A stretch of DNA of 64,000 bases, from contig NC_057761.1 in assembly GCF_010389155.1 (NCBI RefSeq), positions 43,572,213 to 43,636,212 on the forward strand, written 5' to 3'. The notes beneath the pieces are model-generated. The model had not been told where the DNA came from. It ran no database searches and saw only the letters and a program-made list of their open reading frames with translations. Below are positions 1-11,698 of the stretch, piece after piece. Origin of the DNA: Erigeron canadensis. Lineage: Eukaryota > Streptophyta > Magnoliopsida > Asterales > Asteraceae. Position numbers and translations under genes: made by a program. Positions within the stretch are counted from its first letter, which is position 1, and each line of letters starts with the position of its first letter.

Positions 1-221
1 CTAGTACTAAGTTTCAATAAATAAAAAAAGCCATCACTTGCTGGTGCGGACCTAAGTACATGCCAAACACCTACTTTAATAGCCAATGCAGTATTCCTAC
101 AAGAACACTAGTTGTATAACAATACAGAATTCTACCTAAGCGTATGTTATAAACAGGCAATATAATAGTAACTAACAGAAATATTATACTATAATATGAT
201 CATTATGTGAAGGTAAACAAC

Positions 222-881
222 CTCTTTATCAACAAGTTCAGCCTTGTTCAAAGCAAGTGTAACCGGAATTCTGGTCGACTCAGCTTCAACCAAAAACCTA
301 GTAAGCGAAAACTCCTCCAATTTCGGCTGATCTAACGAAAACAGAACCAGTAAATGATCCACATTCGCTACAGGCGGATCAAGCACCTCGGTTTTCCTCT
401 CGAAAACATTCTCAATCATTCCTCTTCTATCGGTCCAATCAATCGAACCGACTAACACCTTATCACCTACCAAAACTCTCCTCTTAATCTTCTTCAACAA
501 ATTCCTAACCACACACAACAATTCAACTCCATTTCCTTCATTTTCAGACAATATTTTCTCCGGTTCAACGACAACGCGCATGAAATTCGCTTGAGCGGAA
601 GCTACTTTTCCGATCGCTTGGTCCGGCGAGAGGTGGAGGTTATCGGCAGAGGTGATCGGCGGCGATAGCGACGGCGATAGAGATGAGAAATGCTTAACGG
701 AATCACGTGCTTTAAGAAGGTGTTTGCTCGGCTGTTGTGATTTTTTTGATAGGTTTTCGCGGTTTCTAGAGGCGATTACTGAAACTGATCGGAAAGTGGA
801 GAAGCGACGGTGTACGGCATAGGAAATGAGAGGCGCGTGATGGTGGTGGTGTCGGAAGAGTGAAATTGAAAGTGACGTCAT
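222..881 (-). CDS. RsgA: RsgA-type ribosome biogenesis GTPase, exon 1 (partial, continues beyond left edge)
   Basis: Nuclear gene for an organelle-targeted RsgA (YjeQ) circularly permuted GTPase, which matures the small ribosomal subunit. The exon encodes 220 residues from the ATG at 881. Residues 1-80 are rich in Ser, Arg and His with a His5 run and almost no acidic residues, as in a transit peptide. Residues ~85-175 look like the OB-fold (GKVASAQANFMRVVVEP, then VGDKVLVGSIDW). The exon ends with the permuted G4 box LALNKAELVDKE. A consensus GT follows at 221-220, so the in-frame tail beyond DKE is intron. P-loop, switch regions and the zinc domain must lie left of the window. The paralogous fragments at 7527 and 25523 carry exactly those later exons, which supports the identification. 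Positions 1-221 are intron. Family assignment is firm; mitochondrial versus plastid targeting is not decided. Confidence 0.88.
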
Positions 882-1332
882 CGAGGTTAGTTACAGTCAG
901 GGTTTATGCAGTAGTGAAGTTTTCTCAATCATCAGAAAATTGGGATGAAGATGCTTCCAGTCTCTCTAGTTAAATACGGAGTATATTTTTTTTAAAAACC
1001 TTGTAAAAATCCTAGCAGTAGAGATGTTGCTTTCAAACAAAAAAACTAGGTTATTTTATAAAAAAGATAAAAAGTAATAATTTTAGTAGATTTTCTCATT
1101 TTCCCACACTTAATCCGATTCCTATTCTTATTACCTTTTATATATTTATTTTTATTGACATGGTGTTCGTGTAATGAAACGACGGTGACGACAAGTGCGA
1201 TGGTGATGGGTGGCGGCGGTGATTGATGGGTGACGACGGTAAGTGGTGCAAGTTATTTATGTAAATGTAACTAATATAATGGTTAGTATAGTTATTTTAA
1301 AAATTTAGGGAATGATGGTGTATTTATTTTCA
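882..1332. other. RsgA upstream region with a GC-richer transposon-like patch
   Basis: Promoter side of the RsgA gene. Around 1165-1310 there is a patch rich in GGTGATGG/GGCGG triplets followed by an AT-rich stretch. It resembles the interior of the short Helitron at 58932-59254 and the fragment at 61271-61397, but I see no clean ends here. No coding region is supported. Confidence 0.4.
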
Positions 1333-1347
1333 TTTAGAGTGGAGGTA

Positions 1348-1675
1348 AAAAAAAAAAAAGAAGGTAAATGTCTAGGAACTCCATTGTCCCATAGAGGAAT
1401 TTTTCCTCTCAAGCTAATGACCCTGCAACGTTGCCTGGCGGTGAGACTCCAGAAACCTTAGCTGACTGAATATGCTTTTGCAGGGATTCAAACCTGGGTG
1501 ATGTTCCCACCAAGTCGCTTTTTAAGCTAACGACCCTGCAACGTTGCCTGGCGGTGAGACCCCAGAAACCTTGGCTGACTGAATATGCTTTTGTAGAGAT
1601 TCGAATCTGGGTGGTGTTCCCACCAAGTCGCTTTTTAGGGTGGCAGGTGACCACTGGGCTGTAACCCAGATGGTT
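1348..1675 (-). mobile_element. tRNA-derived SINE with 15-bp target-site duplication and internal tandem duplication
   Basis: Read on the minus strand, the element begins with an A-box-like stretch (GTTACAGCCCAGTGGTCACC) and then a B-box-like GATTCGAATCTC. It ends in a poly-T tract (on the plus strand an A run just right of 1347). The flanks TTTAGAGTGGAGGTA (1333-1347) and TTTAGAGTAGAGGTA (1676-1690) form a 15-bp duplication with one mismatch. Inside, a 113-bp unit is repeated (starting at 1411 and 1524), so the body including the B box is present twice. Poly-T tailed SINEs such as the Au family are known in plants; assignment to that family is an inference. The open frame across it on the minus strand is incidental. 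Confidence 0.72.
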
Positions 1676-1690
1676 TTTAGAGTAGAGGTA

Positions 1691-4326
1691 TATTGTATTT
1701 AGAGTGTGTTATTTTAATGGAGAGTATTTCTAACATTTAATCTATGTAACTTTTGTACATAAAATCTTTTAGTAAGAAGTATAGAGGTAATTTTTGGTAC
1801 TTGTATTATCATTCAATTTCAACAGGCACAATACAAATTTATTTGTCAATGCAAGTGTAGTCCAACTTTCAATTTTAGCTGCACTCTCAATCCAAAATGT
1901 GATTGATCTTCTATTTCTATCGTTCGTCAAGTCATATGTGGAACATATGATGGGTAGAAAAGTCATTCTCGCGTGAACATGACCATTACTTAACCTTTTT
2001 TTTTTTCTTTATACATATCATATCATCATCTTTAAATCTAGATTTATGCTCTTGAAAAGTGTAATAATTATTCACAATTGTACACAATACACCTACCATC
2101 ATCATCATCTATCTAACTATCTATATTCAAACAAAAAAAGTTATCTAAAAGAAATTCCCAGATTTTGAAGGAACATCATCATTTGCTAAAAACAAATAAA
2201 AAACATATCTATGTATAACATATTATTTATATATAGAAAATAATATAATAAACCTTGAAATATAAAGCTAAAATTTACAGTTAAAAGTTTTCTTATTTTG
2301 TAGTAGTCAGCGACAAATATAAAAGCTAATTATTAGAATAAATTCACATCACAATCCATGCGACCATGCAAACTGCGGAGTCAAAAGCGTTCATGTGCAC
2401 ACCTGCCCACTTCCTCCATTATTTTTTCCCCATTTTTTTACTCATTGTTATATAACAAAAACAACCAGCAAACTAAAAGAACTTAATTTTTATATATAAA
2501 CGAAAGAGTGGATATGAAATATTTTATATGTCATTTTATCTAGTTTACATGTAGAACTTTTGTTTATTGGTTAATTTTTGGATAATTAAATAATCTTTAC
2601 TTAAATTTAAATTAATCTTACATGACATTTTTAATGACAAACTTATAGTATAATATTAGATTATTGTCTCGCGTAATACATGAGTAAATATATTTTTATA
2701 CTTATATATATCAAAAATACAATTTTCTTAAGTAATAATTAACGAATTAAAATATTCAATTTCACTTTATTAACATTTGCTTTTTTGACCTAGATAATTT
2801 CATAAAAATTTATTATGTTGTTCATTAAGTCTTACTAATTCAATGCCAAAATTTATTACTTATTCATGTTATCACAAATATCTTGATGTCATTCGGATTT
2901 TCATGTTATATGATAAAAAAATGTCACACATGGCACATTCTTTAGATGGTGCTAAGGCATACAACCTTCTAAACCGAGTTGCAAAATTGTCATCATTAAG
3001 CCAATGATCATTCCAGAACTTGTTTTATTTTCAATCCCAACTGTTCTTTAATAACATTTTAAGGGGCTAGCAATCAAGTGTGTCCTAGAGAATGAGGAAC
3101 ATATATTTGCCCAAATATTATTACCATTTGTTTTACATAGGAACACAAACTCAGAACTATGAATCACATGGATGATTTTAAACCTCACGACATCCAAGTT
3201 TTGTACCACATGTCATATCTATTTATACATATCAATGCTAAATGAAGAGCATCCACACCACCAAATCCTAAACCACCCACTTTTTTACCTGTCTTCCAGT
3301 CGATCCATTGCATTTCATTTTCCGAGTTCGACTCCCCTCCCCCTCCTCCCTTACCCCTTCCACAAAAAAAAATAATAAAAAATCAAATTGTAATCTTTAT
3401 CAATCGAATGAAGAAATATAATATATCATAAATACTTTAAATTGCCGAGTTAGAATCGACCATATGCAACACATTAGTATTGAACTTAGATCTTATTCTA
3501 TAATAACTTTGCAAATTTATGAAATATAACCATGGATGGAGTCTGACTCCAATTTTGGTACAATGTAAACTTTTTTAATGGTATATTTATAATTTCGTTC
3601 CTACAAAATATTAATAAATAAAGAATGCATACAGACGTTGACTTTGTTATCATAAGCCTCTTCATTGAAAGTACATCACTTGGTTGGAAACATTAGTCTT
3701 GAGATAAACCTTTCTATTAGTAGAATAATAATTTTGAGTTGTTCTAATTTTTAATAGAATAGGAAAAAAAAAGGTTGGAAAAATGGTCTTTTTTTTGTTT
3801 GGGTACAGTACATTGATAATATAGTTGTATGTTAATACGTTTTTTTTTTTCAAAATTTTTTATAATAGTAATCAAAATAGTCACGCATATTTACAAGCTA
3901 ACTTATATATCATTAATTTCGATAATTTATTTTATTTTGTTTAATAAAACGCAACTTCTTTGTCACCATATGCTCCAAATTTGCACACCAATGTTAAAGG
4001 TTGATGTTCCCAAAGTTGTTATTCACATAAGCTAAACTCGGTCTTCTCAACACCGTTGATAGTTTGATTAAACCGGACATTATATTCACTTTTCCCATAT
4101 ATATAATATTGTAGATACAGGTGTGACGACATATTAATATTCAACTTTACTTTATTATGGTTTAAAATATAGCTTAGTATTTTTATCAATAGAAAAATTG
4201 ATCTATATATTTTAAATGTAACATATCTTAAATATTTCAATTAAAATATGTTTGTCTTTTTTTTATACATAATATTGACTATTATTCTATTGGATAAGAT
4301 ATAAGATAAATAGTATTATTTTATTA
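1691..4326. other. AT-rich intergenic DNA
   Basis: About 2.6 kb of AT-rich sequence with homopolymer A/T runs and many in-frame stops on both strands. I see no gene, no paired terminal repeats and no sizeable tandem array. Short open frames here have no recognisable protein features. Confidence 0.6.
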
Positions 4327-5388
4327 TCTCTAAATATATATTAAAAAGAAACCTTAATTCATAATTGAATAAATATGAACCCTTAGATGAATTTTAACTT
4401 TTATCTAAAGGCATTAGATCAAATGATGATGTTATATACCTTATTTAACATTTTTAGATTTAATTTAATTTTATTAAATTTAAGTTATTATTACTTTCTT
4501 ATTTAAGTTTGTAGACATTAATAATTAACGTTTTTAATGATATGATTATGAAAACTAATATTTCTATATTTTACATCATTTTTTATCTTTAAAATTAATT
4601 TTTAATGTTATTACAATAAATTTTTCCTTTTTAAAGTAATACGTTTCTCTTAAGTTAGTATATTTTTGTATAGGATTTCTATCACATCACACATAAAATT
4701 TGGTTATAAGGATTTTTGTATAGGATTTCTATCATATAACACATAAAATTTGGTTATAAGGATTTTTATATAGGATTTTTATCATATAACGTTTTTGTTA
4801 AATCAATGTTTTGAAAACTGGACCAGAGTCAAACCGACCTTCTTAATAAAAAACTAAAAAACAAATATGGAGACTATAGTAAACTATCACAGTTATATAT
4901 TAGAAAAATAATTGTATGAAAATTGCAATGATATTATGCACAATTTTAAATTAGATTAACACAACATGCGATATATATATATATATTGATAATTAAATTG
5001 CTTAGCAATTTTAGTTTATAACTAAATTATTCGAGCAAAACGTTAAAACACAAGTGCAATGACAATGCAGACATATCCGGATGAATGAAAGCCATCAAAA
5101 GAAACGAAAACCTTAATTAGCGAGACCTCTGATAGATGATGTATCAATTTTTCAAAACTGTGGTTAAAAGCTCATATATATACGAGAAACAATGATTAAG
5201 GTTTGTTACAAAAGCGAACTTCATGCCTAAAAGCGAACTATGTGGTCACTGTTAACATAATCTAATCGACGACTAATGTAACTTCATATTTTCAAGTGGT
5301 TCAATTCTTATCTGGTTAAATACTTGTCAACTTATGATATTATAAAAATTTAACATGTTTTATACGTATTATGCGGGTAGTAATCTAG
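4327..5388 (+). mobile_element. Non-autonomous Helitron (copy A)
   Basis: Starts with TCTCTAAATATATATTAAAA after an A and ends with CTAG before a T, the Helitron rule of insertion between A and T. Just before the end lies a Helitron-style GC-rich motif (TACGTATTATGCGGGTA). Much of the body, at both ends, matches the element at 19090-19901 in the same orientation, which supports a shared family. The body holds a 50-bp tandem array at 4663-4790. No RepHel coding remains. Confidence 0.6.
4663..4790. repeat. 50-bp tandem repeat, about 2.5 copies, inside Helitron A
   Basis: Units begin at 4663, 4713 and 4763 with TTTTTGTATAGGATTTCTAT or close variants; the third is partial and has a few substitutions. 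The related Helitron at 19090 lacks the array, so it arose after the copies separated. Confidence 0.85.
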
Positions 5389-5825
5389 TTAGGATATATA
5401 TTAACTATTAATATATTGAATATATAATATTAAATATTATTTTATTGTATATATATAAGTGTAAATTTGTGATAGAAAACAAAAAAATGTAAATTAAATT
5501 TTAAAGGGGTATATATATGTATTAGCTACTATTTTTGATTTGTCGATTAATATTAATTATTGGGTAAAAAGTATAAATTTATGATCGAAAGCCAAAAAGT
5601 GTAAATTAAATTTAAAGTGGTATTTTTTGTATAATCATAAAAAGTATAAGTATTAATATTGTCATTTAAGAATGATGAAATAATTAAATTTGATCTAGTG
5701 GCTTTAAATTAAAGATGAAATTCATCCAAGGGTTCTTATTTGTTTAGGAATGAATTTAATACCTTGTTATATATATATATATTGGTAGATAGATAGATAA
5801 ATATATAAATTCAATATATACGTAA
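5389..5825. other. Intergenic, Helitron-related fragments
   Basis: Contains AAGTGTAAATTTGTGAT-type segments (around 5455-5500 and 5570-5650). They are the reverse complement of the tandem units within the next Helitron (5940-6150) and also resemble 20620-20680. Probably debris of the same Helitron family in the opposite orientation. No gene. Confidence 0.45.
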
Positions 5826-6371
5826 TCTATAATATAACCAAAAGAGGAGGTTGGGGGTACACTTGGCAACCCTAATTCACTCTTTGAGTCTAATCCTCCC
5901 TCCTTATTAATCCTCTATTTTTTTAATATTAATCTAAATTAATTTACACTTTTTGGTTTTCTATCACCAATTTACACTTTAACCCCAATATAAAACAATT
6001 AACTTACACTTTTTGCTTTTTCATCACCACGTTACACTTTAACCCAATTTAAAATAATTAACTTACACTTTTTGATTTTTCATCACCAATTTACACTTTA
6101 ACCCAATTTAAAAATAATTAGTTATACTTTTATATAGTTTACACTTTTAGAATATAAGAAACTGTAATTTTTTATTTAACTAAAGTTGAAAAAAAGGGTA
6201 GTAAACTGGAATTTATATTTATATGGAGTTAATTTTCGTATGTTTCTTCTTTGGACGAATAATTTTTGGAATATTTTGACCGATTGAGTGACTATTCAGT
6301 TAGCAAATATTTTTTAGCTTTGATTAATATATTTTAAGACTACCCGTCCATTGGACGGGTCAGAACACTAA
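5826..6371 (+). mobile_element. Complete short non-autonomous Helitron
   Basis: Begins TCTATAATATAACC after A5825 and ends CTAA before T6372. A near-perfect hairpin ACCCGTCCA-T-TGGACGGGT (6342-6360) sits seven bases before the CTAA. These are the canonical Helitron 5' TC, subterminal 3' hairpin and CTRR terminus. Between 5938 and 6150 a roughly 58-60-bp unit built on TTTACACTTTTTG is repeated about three times. No coding capacity, so it needs an autonomous partner. Confidence 0.8.
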
Positions 6372-7526
6372 TTTTATAAATATGTGTGTACACTTGAGAA
6401 GTTCGCGATTCTATTTATTTTAGCTAACAGAATGTTAATAGCTACATAGAATTGGTGGTTTTGGGGGGTTTGGTAGATTGAGTTTGAGTTGGTACGCCAT
6501 GTTGCAGTTTAGTCTGATATTGTTTATATTAAGAAAATTGTTAATCATATCACAACTATTGATTTATTTACCACATGTATGTATTATTGGCTTGTAGAAT
6601 GTGTTTTAAAAATTATATTGTGGATAAATTTATCAAAAGTTATAGTACAAATATCACTTTCCTTCCATCCTTCCCTTTGTACTAATGTTTCACAATAAGT
6701 TGGTGGTTTGGAGGTTGCATTAAAGCCTTTTTTTTTTCTATGTAACCTAATCAAAACAACTAATAATCAACCTAACTACATGATCATGACACTTGGCATA
6801 ATCAAAGGAAGAGATTGAGAAAGATAATAAGTAGATTACACATGTCATGTGATAAAAGCTTTAGGTTGATTATTAGGTTGATCTTTAGGTTGATATATCA
6901 TTACCCGAACTCATGATTGGCTACGTACGTATAAAGGTCAAGTCCTTGTAGCTAAAACTGCCATCAAATCTTTTGTAAACATATTCGTGATCGATTACCT
7001 ACAAAGATCATGACATTGGTTGTAACCAAAGTCAAATACTACTAACTTTTGTGAATAAACTCATATCCACATCTAATGTAGGTGTAGTTCATTGCATGTT
7101 ACATTTATACTTCCTAAATGTCAAATAAGCCGATTGCCAACACTTCAAAAAATAGCACAAATTAGCGCCACGCAATGCCCGACAATATCTTCCTAGCTAG
7201 TAGTATTAGATAGTAGACTACGCTGAAATGGTCCTTGTTAACTAGTTCAAGTCGTTGAACACTTGTTTGTTGAGTGAAAACGGACTTCAGAGGATGATGT
7301 GCAATGAACGTGGATTAAAGCTTCTCATAACTTGGTATAGAACCATACTAAAATTAGCTCGTCGGAAGTAACTAGTAAGAAACATCATTATGGCCCTACT
7401 GTAAAGTGTAAACATCGATTTAAGTTTCTCATGTCTTGCTAGAGAAACATATCAGTAATTTAACTACTTTATGTATTTGCTTAACTATATATTAGGATAT
7501 TGCTTAAGATTTTTCATTTTATGCAG
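6372..7526. other. Intergenic or former RsgA intron
   Basis: No coding region. The right part, up to the AG at 7525-7526, may be intron inherited by the RsgA pseudogene. The left part has no recognised element ends. Confidence 0.45.
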
Positions 7527-8546
7527 ACGCTGATTTCTTGGAAATCCAAACTTCGCAGTAGGGGTTATGAACCGGTTTTTTGCAGTGTTGAGACCAAAAC
7601 TGGACTTGATACTCTGTAGTTCAACTTGAGAGATCAAACCTCTGTAATTGTGGGTCCAGGTGGCGTTGGAAAGTCCAGTTTGATCAATGCTTTAAGAAGC
7701 AATCACTTTGGATTTGGTGCTGCAGAAGTGGATGATTGGTCTAATTCTGTATGATCTCTTCTCTGCTTGTGGTTCATTTGCTCTAATTTTTCAACTCGTA
7801 CTTAGTGTTCCTTCACATGTATCAGATTTCAGGAAGCAAGTGGCTTGAAGATCAACGAGTTGGACAAGTGTCAGCGAAAAGTGTCAGAGGTAAGCACACG
7901 ACTCGCCATGTCTCATTGCTTCTTAAACTAACCGAGTCTATTTTAAGTAAGAAAACAGTCAGTTGCCCTGTGCTTCCCAGAGGTTTGTCCTGTTAACTTT
8001 GTGCCAGCTTCATCTGATTTTTTGTGCTAAAGCTTGTTTGGCATCTACCTTGATTTAAAACTATCTACCAGTCATGTTTAACCCATATTCTTGCATGAGC
8101 CGATTTGGGTTGTGTTATATCTTAACGGGTACATATCGCTGTTGTTCATTTAAAAATTCAAAGTATTATTGTGACATTGTTTTTGGAAACAGAATTATTA
8201 TTGTGACAAGAAGTGTGTTCAGGCTTTTCGCCTGGGAGGTGGTTTGACGCTTTGACCCGTTTCAACTAGTTACCCGATCAGCAGATAATGCTGCCTCTGT
8301 GTTGTCATTATTGATTTTTCTGTGTTGACATGTTGACTACCATTCTTATCAGGTTCACAAGATTCTTTCGGCAAGTGAACCATCCAAATGTGCTTTTAGT
8401 AATTGCTTACATCTTAGAGAACCAGGCTGCCTTGTAAAAACTGATTGGGATAGATATCCATACTACTTTCAATTGCTTGATGAGATAAATATTAGAGAGG
8501 AATTCCAGTTGCGAACTCTTGGAACCAAACGCAAAAGTGATGTAAG
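7527..8546 (+). pseudogene. RsgA GTPase pseudogene (middle and 3' exons)
   Basis: Exon-like segments of an RsgA gene in order, with introns kept. 7527-7748 contains the P-loop (GPGGVGKSS) but has an in-frame TAG at 7617. 7826-7923 encodes SGSKWLEDQRVGQVS and GKHTTRHVSLL. The segment that should carry switch II (DTPGF) is deleted after HVSLL, and the following NQPSLL-like exon up to about 7983 has two stops. 8353-8546 encodes the zinc-binding C-terminal part (KCAFSNCLHL, REPGC, YYFQLLDEI) up to a donor-like AGGTATG. The N-terminal exon and last exon are absent. Retained introns mean it came by DNA duplication rather than reverse transcription. It cannot be the continuation of the gene at 222-881, which runs the other way. 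Its 3' half pairs with the inverted copy at 25523-26156. Confidence 0.88.
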
Positions 8547-9304
8547 GTATGCTCATATATTCTCAGACAGAACTTCTTTAAGATTATCACTTTGAGAATG
8601 TTGTTAGCTTTTTTACTGAGGTTACTGTAATTACTTCAAAAATCTCAAATTCTTTTTATCAAGTGATAAATACCTTCTTCTACATTATAAGGACGATGGT
8701 CCTTTTGTGTGTGGCCAAAACATATAAAATCGATCAAACGGCAAACCACTTATAAAGATACAATCAAGAACCAAAGATACAATCAAACTGCAAACCACAA
8801 AAACCACTTATTGTCGAAACAAAGAGCACAACGGACCATTTGGATGTGAAAACACAACCACCAGTTTCAAGAAATAGAATGATAGTCGTCTGTTAAGTTT
8901 CACAAAGCAAGAGTAGTACGTGCTAGCTAGATCTTGTTTCATTGTAATTGATTGGCACGACTAATCAATACGGTGTATCAAACTTCAACTATATATACAT
9001 AATAAATGAACACCACACACAAAAACTTTTTTTACTGTCATACGCTCTGGCTGGAGATCATACTAAGGATTGAGTACCATTTGTACGTTGTTGTTGCTGT
9101 ATATATAATAAACACCATTATTAGCTAGGCATGCAGAAAAGAGAGAACTTAAAATCTAGCACACTAAACTTTATGATTGACCTTAATTGTAATGTAAAGT
9201 TGTGCTAGTTGCAACAAAAGGATATGAATAGTAAGTACGGTTCAAGATTCTTGTTTTGAAGATTCTAATGATCAAGAGATCGATGAGGTATCAATTACAA
9301 CATT
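8547..9304. other. Spacer of the duplicated RsgA/F-box module
   Basis: 8547-8730 matches, inverted, the DNA at about 25240-25500, with a short internal deletion here. The rest of the spacer is not in the other copy. Around 8890-8990 an approximately 100-bp stretch is the reverse complement of 18895-18995. No gene. Confidence 0.6.
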
Positions 9305-9567
9305 CAGTGACGGTCTAAGGTTTTTGAAGACCTTAAACGAGATCAATTTTAAAGTATCTCGACTTTTGTTATTAAATTACTAGTAATATAAAAGATGCAG
9401 ATATAGATGCAAAAACCAATAAGAGTGTTACCGCAATGCAAATTATATAGTGGTACTTAGTCCAAAATCCAGACATTAAGTCTATATACAAAATATTGAG
9501 GTCATAGAATTTTAGGGCCTAAAACGATGGCCTAGTCCCATAGTCTTGTAGTACTGTTGAGTCACCT
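9305..9567. mobile_element. hAT-type MITE copy fused to F-box remnant
   Basis: Matches the clean hAT MITE at 39478-39778 over its length: starts CAGTGACGGTCTAAGG and ends GAGTCACCTCTA, versus CAGTGGCGGTTTAAG and AAGCCACCTCTG there. Its right end overlaps the terminal codons of the F-box remnant. No flanking 8-bp duplication is visible, so one side has been rearranged. Confidence 0.65.
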
Positions 9568-9727
9568 CTACCCACTCTTCGTGGCTAGGTCCTGCGTACC
9601 AAACAAGAGAGTCGACATACTGAACCACTTCCCCGAGGCAATGAGGAAGACGATAACTCCCAAGGTGTGTAACCGTTGCTGTCCCTTGATCATACGAGGC
9701 CAATACACCCTTAAAATTATCATGAAT
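9512..9727 (-). pseudogene. F-box protein 3' remnant
   Basis: Encodes the last ~70 residues of the F-box gene at 23814-25070 (shared SYDQ, TATVTHLGSYRL, VVQYVDSLVWYAGPSHEEWV). Homology stops at about 9727, where the sequence changes abruptly, so the F-box and most of the associated domain are missing. The frame ends in residues read from MITE sequence (GHRFRP), 18-20 bases that the intact gene lacks. No promoter or start is conserved; the internal Met is not a meaningful start. Confidence 0.85.
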
Positions 9728-11444
9728 AGAAAGAAGATAGGTTGAATTGAAAAAAATGGGGTTAATTGAAAGAGGAAGGGGTTAATTTTCTAATAATACA
9801 CTAAAATACGTCAACATAAAGTTGGTGAGTTCGTAGGTTTTTACCATAAACGTTTACATGGATCACAAGATTTCCATTTTTGTATAAATACCATAATAAA
9901 TATAAAAAGACCAATAGTTTCGTATGCCATGCCTTGAATGTCGATGCCTTAACCATTGTTACCCCTTTAGTTTGTGTTTCACTCCAACAATGTAGTTTCA
10001 AATATTATATGCCCGTTTAACCTAGCTAGCATGACTAGCCCGGACAGGGGTGTCAACCCTGATAATACTATCCATGATATTCGCGCGTTTGTTTCACGAC
10101 TCAAGTTAATAAGGAGCTTTCATGAGTGATTATATACATAGCCATACACAAACTATTAAAAGTACTTGTGTCCATAAGATAGAGCAGTGTATTCTCACCC
10201 CAAAATATAAAATAGTTTAAAAGAGGGGGCTACGAGACTCACCTTTAGCGGCATGGAATATGATAACGGATGAGAGTGATGTGAATGATGACGAACGAGA
10301 CGTTGGATTCGGATTCACAATATGACCAAGCATATTTAGAGTTCTTTTAACAACCATGATTTCTATAATCTAGCTAGGTGCTGAAAATGTTGTCATGTTC
10401 AATATGCTTGTGAACCTTAGTTCATTGTTTTCTGGCAATAAAGACTAGTAACAGTATTGTTACTTGTTTTAAGATATTTGTGAAGTTCTACCAAAATAAT
10501 GCATGTCTTTATAAAATGTACGTATAAAATTCTATACCTTCATTTTCTATATAAAATCGTTTTGTAAAGTATTAGTACATATAGTTATGTAACCATAACC
10601 AATTAGTTAGAAATGATTCAAGAGTAAATGAGTTTTAGTTGTTGTACGTATAGTTTTATTGTAAAAATATAGTTGACAAGCATAATCATAATTTTAATAC
10701 CATGAAGCATAATATGATAGGTTTTGTAGAATTCTTACTAAAACAAGATGACCTTGAAGGCTTAGGATCAAGAAGGATTGAAATGGCTTGGTTAGCACCC
10801 TTGAGCTTGAATTTCCTATAATGTTCTTTAGATTTCTTGAGGATCTAGTTATAGGAGCTAAGATAATATGAAGATACGAACTCGAAAGACACTTGAAAGG
10901 GCCTCGAATAGCTTAGAAATTTCCCGCGGTTGTTAGTTCCATCTGATGGATAACGAGTTGTTTTGTGATGAACTCGCAAAGCAGAAGCTCGTTTCCTAGT
11001 TATCCATGTTTAACACGAAAAGAGGGTGCTTAACTGGTGGTTGTTTCGATAAACTCTTATGCGTTCTTCCTCTTGGTGCTGCTGTCCGAGCCAGAAAAAG
11101 GAAGAAAGGATCGAACAAGTGATTGTGTTTGATGGTGTGAAGAAATGAAGACAAAGAGACTTCTATTTATAGGTGATGGTGTCGTGATCGAGCTTTAAGG
11201 GGAGTAGGTGGCTAACTTGGAGAGCAAGGGTAGGAGAAGGCAAATGTCAATTTGTGGGATGATACGTATATGATGAATCAAAGCTAGGATGGAGGTGCTT
11301 TGACTTTGTTTCTTCAATTTTCTTTGTTTTGTACGGAAGTAACAAGGAGACCAAATAAGACACACAATTGAATTGTTATGTAGTCAATCTCAAATATTTT
11401 GTCATATCCAGTTTCTTGCTTGTTGGAGGATTCGAAATATAGTA
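9728..11444. other. Intergenic with a promoter-like patch on the minus strand
   Basis: No gene recognised. Near 11160-11175 the minus strand reads CTATAAATAGAAG followed by a CA/CT-rich leader-like stretch, as in a promoter or a retrotransposon LTR. The sequence after it (down to about 10700) has stops in all frames, so this may be a relic. I would not call a transcript. Confidence 0.35.
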
Positions 11445-11698
11445 CTCCTCCGTCCCATTTTAAGTGTCCTAATTTGACTTTCAAAGTATTTTTCATTTAA
11501 CTTTGACCGTAAATATTTTTGTATTCACTTTATAATAGTTGATGAAACTTATATCATTCAAAAGTACATCGAAAATTTAATCCATTGATACAATTTATAT
11601 CAAGTGTTGTATAACACAACAAAAGATAATTACGGTCAAAGTTCAAAGATAAAGACTTTGAAAGTCAAAACAAGACACTTAAAATGGGACGGAGGGAG
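11445..11698. mobile_element. Stowaway-type (Tc1/mariner) MITE
   Basis: Terminal inverted repeats CTCCTCCGTCCCATTTTAAG and its complement (ending GGGACGGAGGGAG), flanked by TA on both sides (11443-11444 and 11699-11700). Subterminal GACTTTCAAAGT and GACCGTAAAT/ATTACGGTC blocks pair as well. 254 bp, no coding. A second member lies at 52696-52910. Confidence 0.9.

Noticed and set aside
189..221. In-frame extension of the RsgA exon (VVYLHIMIIL)
   Set aside because: It follows a GT donor at 221-220 at the point where the family has an intron, and it has no RsgA similarity.
1411..1637. A tRNA gene
   Set aside because: The A/B-box-like motifs belong to a SINE. There is no tRNA cloverleaf, anticodon stem or acceptor stem, and target duplications flank the element.
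1409..1654. 81-codon minus-strand frame
   Set aside because: It reads across the two SINE body units; the peptide simply repeats with the DNA.
4663..4790. CRISPR-like array
   Set aside because: Adjacent tandem units without spacers, in plant nuclear DNA within a Helitron.
11100..11180. Promoter of a minus-strand gene (TATA plus leader)
   Set aside because: The sequence beyond it has stops in all frames and no splice-consistent coding. More likely an LTR or a relic, so kept only as a remark.
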